NCBI GenBank assembly: GCA_008360975.2
Contig: CM039184.1
Span: 69,853,056 to 69,917,055, forward strand
Reading direction: 5' to 3'
DNA length: 64,000 nucleotides
Origin: Lichenostomus cassidix
Taxonomy: Eukaryota > Chordata > Aves > Passeriformes > Meliphagidae
The position numbers were made by a program, and so were the translations under genes. Numbering within the stretch: position 1 is the first letter of the stretch; each line of letters opens with the position of its first letter. Positions 61,931 through 64,000 of this stretch are shown here, piece after piece. The notes under the pieces are model-generated. The model saw only the letters and a list, made by a program, of their open reading frames with translations. It was not told the origin of the DNA and searched no databases.

Positions 61931-64000
61931 AAATATCCTAGATTTCAGAGAACCTCATGTAGGTAAAAAAAAAAATGGGACATTACACCAGAAAAAAAAT
62001 AAACTCGAAAAGCTCAGGATGCACAAAAATTTTTGTGCTGAATAGTAATATGGAATCCCTTAACACCTTCCAGCAAATTTCTTAATACCTGTCAGGATTC
62101 AATTTTTTTCATAAAGAGGGTACACTGTACCACTGCCTTCTCTATCCCCCCATAAACCCAAATACTCAATTCAAAATCCAGAAATTACTTCCCACCCCAC
62201 TTCCCAGGCAAAATGGGTCACATTCTAATTAGAAAGCAGAAATCTATTGCAGAGTTAATAGGGTTGTTTCCTAATTCATCAAAGCTGTCCCCAAGACAAC
62301 AGCCTGTGTGAAAAGATGGCTCTGTCCTGTCTTGCCCCCTTTCTGTACAAAGGCTCACCTTAACTGGATGTATTAAAATAGGGAACACAGCAGACTTAGC
62401 AATTCCATTCTCATTTCCTCTGCCAAGCAATTCCTTACCACTTACACAGGGCTGTGGGCCCTGTTTCAAATGCCAGTAAGATATTTAAAGCAAAGATAAA
62501 AACAAACCAAAAAACCCCCCAAAGCTCCAAATAATTGTAGATTGCTGTGTCTTCCACTCTCCTGCCTTGAGAATAACACTGGAGCAGGGTGCATGCTGGT
62601 GAGGTCATCACTGTATTAGACTTAGCTAAACCAATCAATTTACTAAGCAAAGCACTACACGGTGACCTGGAGGGAACCCTCCTGTTCTGGAGTGACAAAT
62701 GAGATGACCCAGCAGGATCTCCCATCTTGGTCTGCCTTGGCATATTACAGTTTTCTTTTTCTCACTAGCAAAACTTTTCATGGAAATCCATCAGCTTTGA
62801 CGTATTTTTTGGGCTCTGATAGCTTATGAACTATGAGTGCATTTCCAGATGAGGGATGGGAGAGATCCCAGGCTAGTTAGACTAATAAAAACATTTTTGA
62901 TTTCCTCGAATGAAAAGCAGAAGAGTTGTATGTATCTATACATTCATGAATGTATTGGAAAAGTGTTTCCCACCCACTGTTTTCTGCAATGTTGTGTAAG
63001 CATATGGCTAGCTCAGAATAACCAAGGTAGTATCCTGAGAAGGGGAGGAACACAGACAGAAACCTAGCAATCCGGATGTAGGGATTTGCTGTCAAACTAG
63101 TGTCTCTCCACTGCAATAGCTAGCTTTGCTTCAGATGTATAATCTTGCTGCTGACCTACCAGAGGTATTTTTCTGGCTACAGAATAGCAAAACGCTCTGC
63201 ATTTTTGAAAAAGGGGAGAAAAAGTAGGGTGGGTGCTGAAAGGGTGGATGGATGTGCAAGAGATAGCTAAAGTTGATGTCAGTGACTGTGCTCTTACTGA
63301 GAGGTGCTCGTTTCTGAGCAATGTGGGAAATGCCCTTATTCGAGAATGAAAGAAATGCTGGCAGACATAAATTGTAACAGCTATTATAATTATGCCTACA
63401 AATTAAGTTTGATAGCCAGACAATATATAAAACTGAATCTGCTCTACAATGTTCCATTTGCCATAAACACTGCAGAGGCTCTCAGTGGGAGTGGGCACTG
63501 CATGGATCTCTCAAGCCAGAAAGATGCTCCCTGCAGACTTTCTATCCCCATGCCATTCGAGCATGATATTCCCAGAATTTCACAGATATATTTTTTTTCC
63601 TGCACCACTATTCACAGAGGAACAGTCTTGGAACCCTTAACCCACTGCACAAACATAGGGAGCAAGGAGAATCATATACTTTAATTCCCAGTTAACTGAG
63701 GTGATTGAACTGCCTGTACTCAGCTGCATGCCCCCTGATCTTTTGAATGTCTGGCTGGAAGACGAGAACAAACCCAAACTCTTTCGTCTGGGGGCTGCTA
63801 CACCTCCCTCTTGGCATCCTTTTACCCCTGAAAGATTTGAACTGCACACACCTTTATCCTTGGAAAGCACACCGAGAACTGCAGTAACCAAGCCTTTGCT
63901 GTACTATTCTAGGCTGCCAGTCCTTCAAAACAGACACCAGCTCGAATTAAGGCTTTGTGCCCTCCTGCCAACCCCCAAAGACCACTGTAACCCTCAGCCC
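61931..64000. other. gene-free stretch, GC content rising at the window end
   Basis: No gene or repeat was recognised. The final about 300 bases are somewhat GC-richer than the flank but show no CpG cluster, TATA box or clear donor to mark a promoter or first exon. Confidence 0.4.

Noticed and set aside
63700..64000. Possible HS3ST1 first exon or promoter at the window end
   Set aside because: GC rises slightly, but there is no CpG cluster, TATA box or clear minus-strand donor.

Overview
This window reads as a piece of a bird nuclear chromosome. It is AT-rich and gene-poor, its open frames are short and scattered, and its interspersed repeats are mostly CR1 (chicken repeat 1) LINE copies with the avian 3' end that reads like 'ccttccaac...gattctgtgat'. 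A GC-rich, LTR-like element at 27.25-28.32 kb resembles one I remember from bird (especially songbird) genomes. That suggests a bird, perhaps a passerine, but the species cannot be named from this.

One protein-coding gene can be supported: HS3ST1 (heparan sulfate glucosamine 3-O-sulfotransferase 1) on the minus strand. Its whole coding region lies in one exon, 55064-56026. The protein has 320 residues and carries all the PAPS-binding and catalytic motifs. A convincing splice acceptor lies 119 bases upstream of the ATG, so at least one untranslated 5' exon lies at higher coordinates. I could not place that exon. The 3' UTR runs to lower coordinates; the best poly(A) signal I see is at 53498-53503.

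Layout. 1-85: possible exon fragment ending at a strong donor. 1.3-2.3 kb: two CR1 pieces. 2.3-9.3 kb: no recognisable features. 9.3-11.8 kb: three CR1 pieces and an AT microsatellite. 14.96-17.07 kb: the longest CR1 copy, minus strand, with decayed ORF2. 20.13-20.54 kb: compact LTR-like element with TATA box, poly(A) signal and matching ends. 21.9-22.5 kb: two inverted, degenerate telomere-like tracts. 26.0-26.4 kb: old CR1. 27.25-28.32 kb: GC-rich LTR-like element. 28.3-42 kb: mostly unrecognised AT-rich DNA with small tandem repeats and hairpins and one exon-like 62-mer. 42.06-42.73 kb: hairpin cluster next to a CR1 copy. 43-50 kb: AT-rich microsatellites and palindromes. 53.5-56.15 kb: HS3ST1. 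56.15-64 kb: HS3ST1 intron or upstream DNA with one ancient CR1 scrap.

The gene makes a Golgi-lumen enzyme that adds the 3-O-sulfate characteristic of antithrombin-binding heparan sulfate. The large gene-free flank agrees with HS3ST1 lying in a gene-poor region in other vertebrates. I found no convincing undescribed biological system. The findings are modest: gene-model details, a few possible cryptic exons, and repeat structures.
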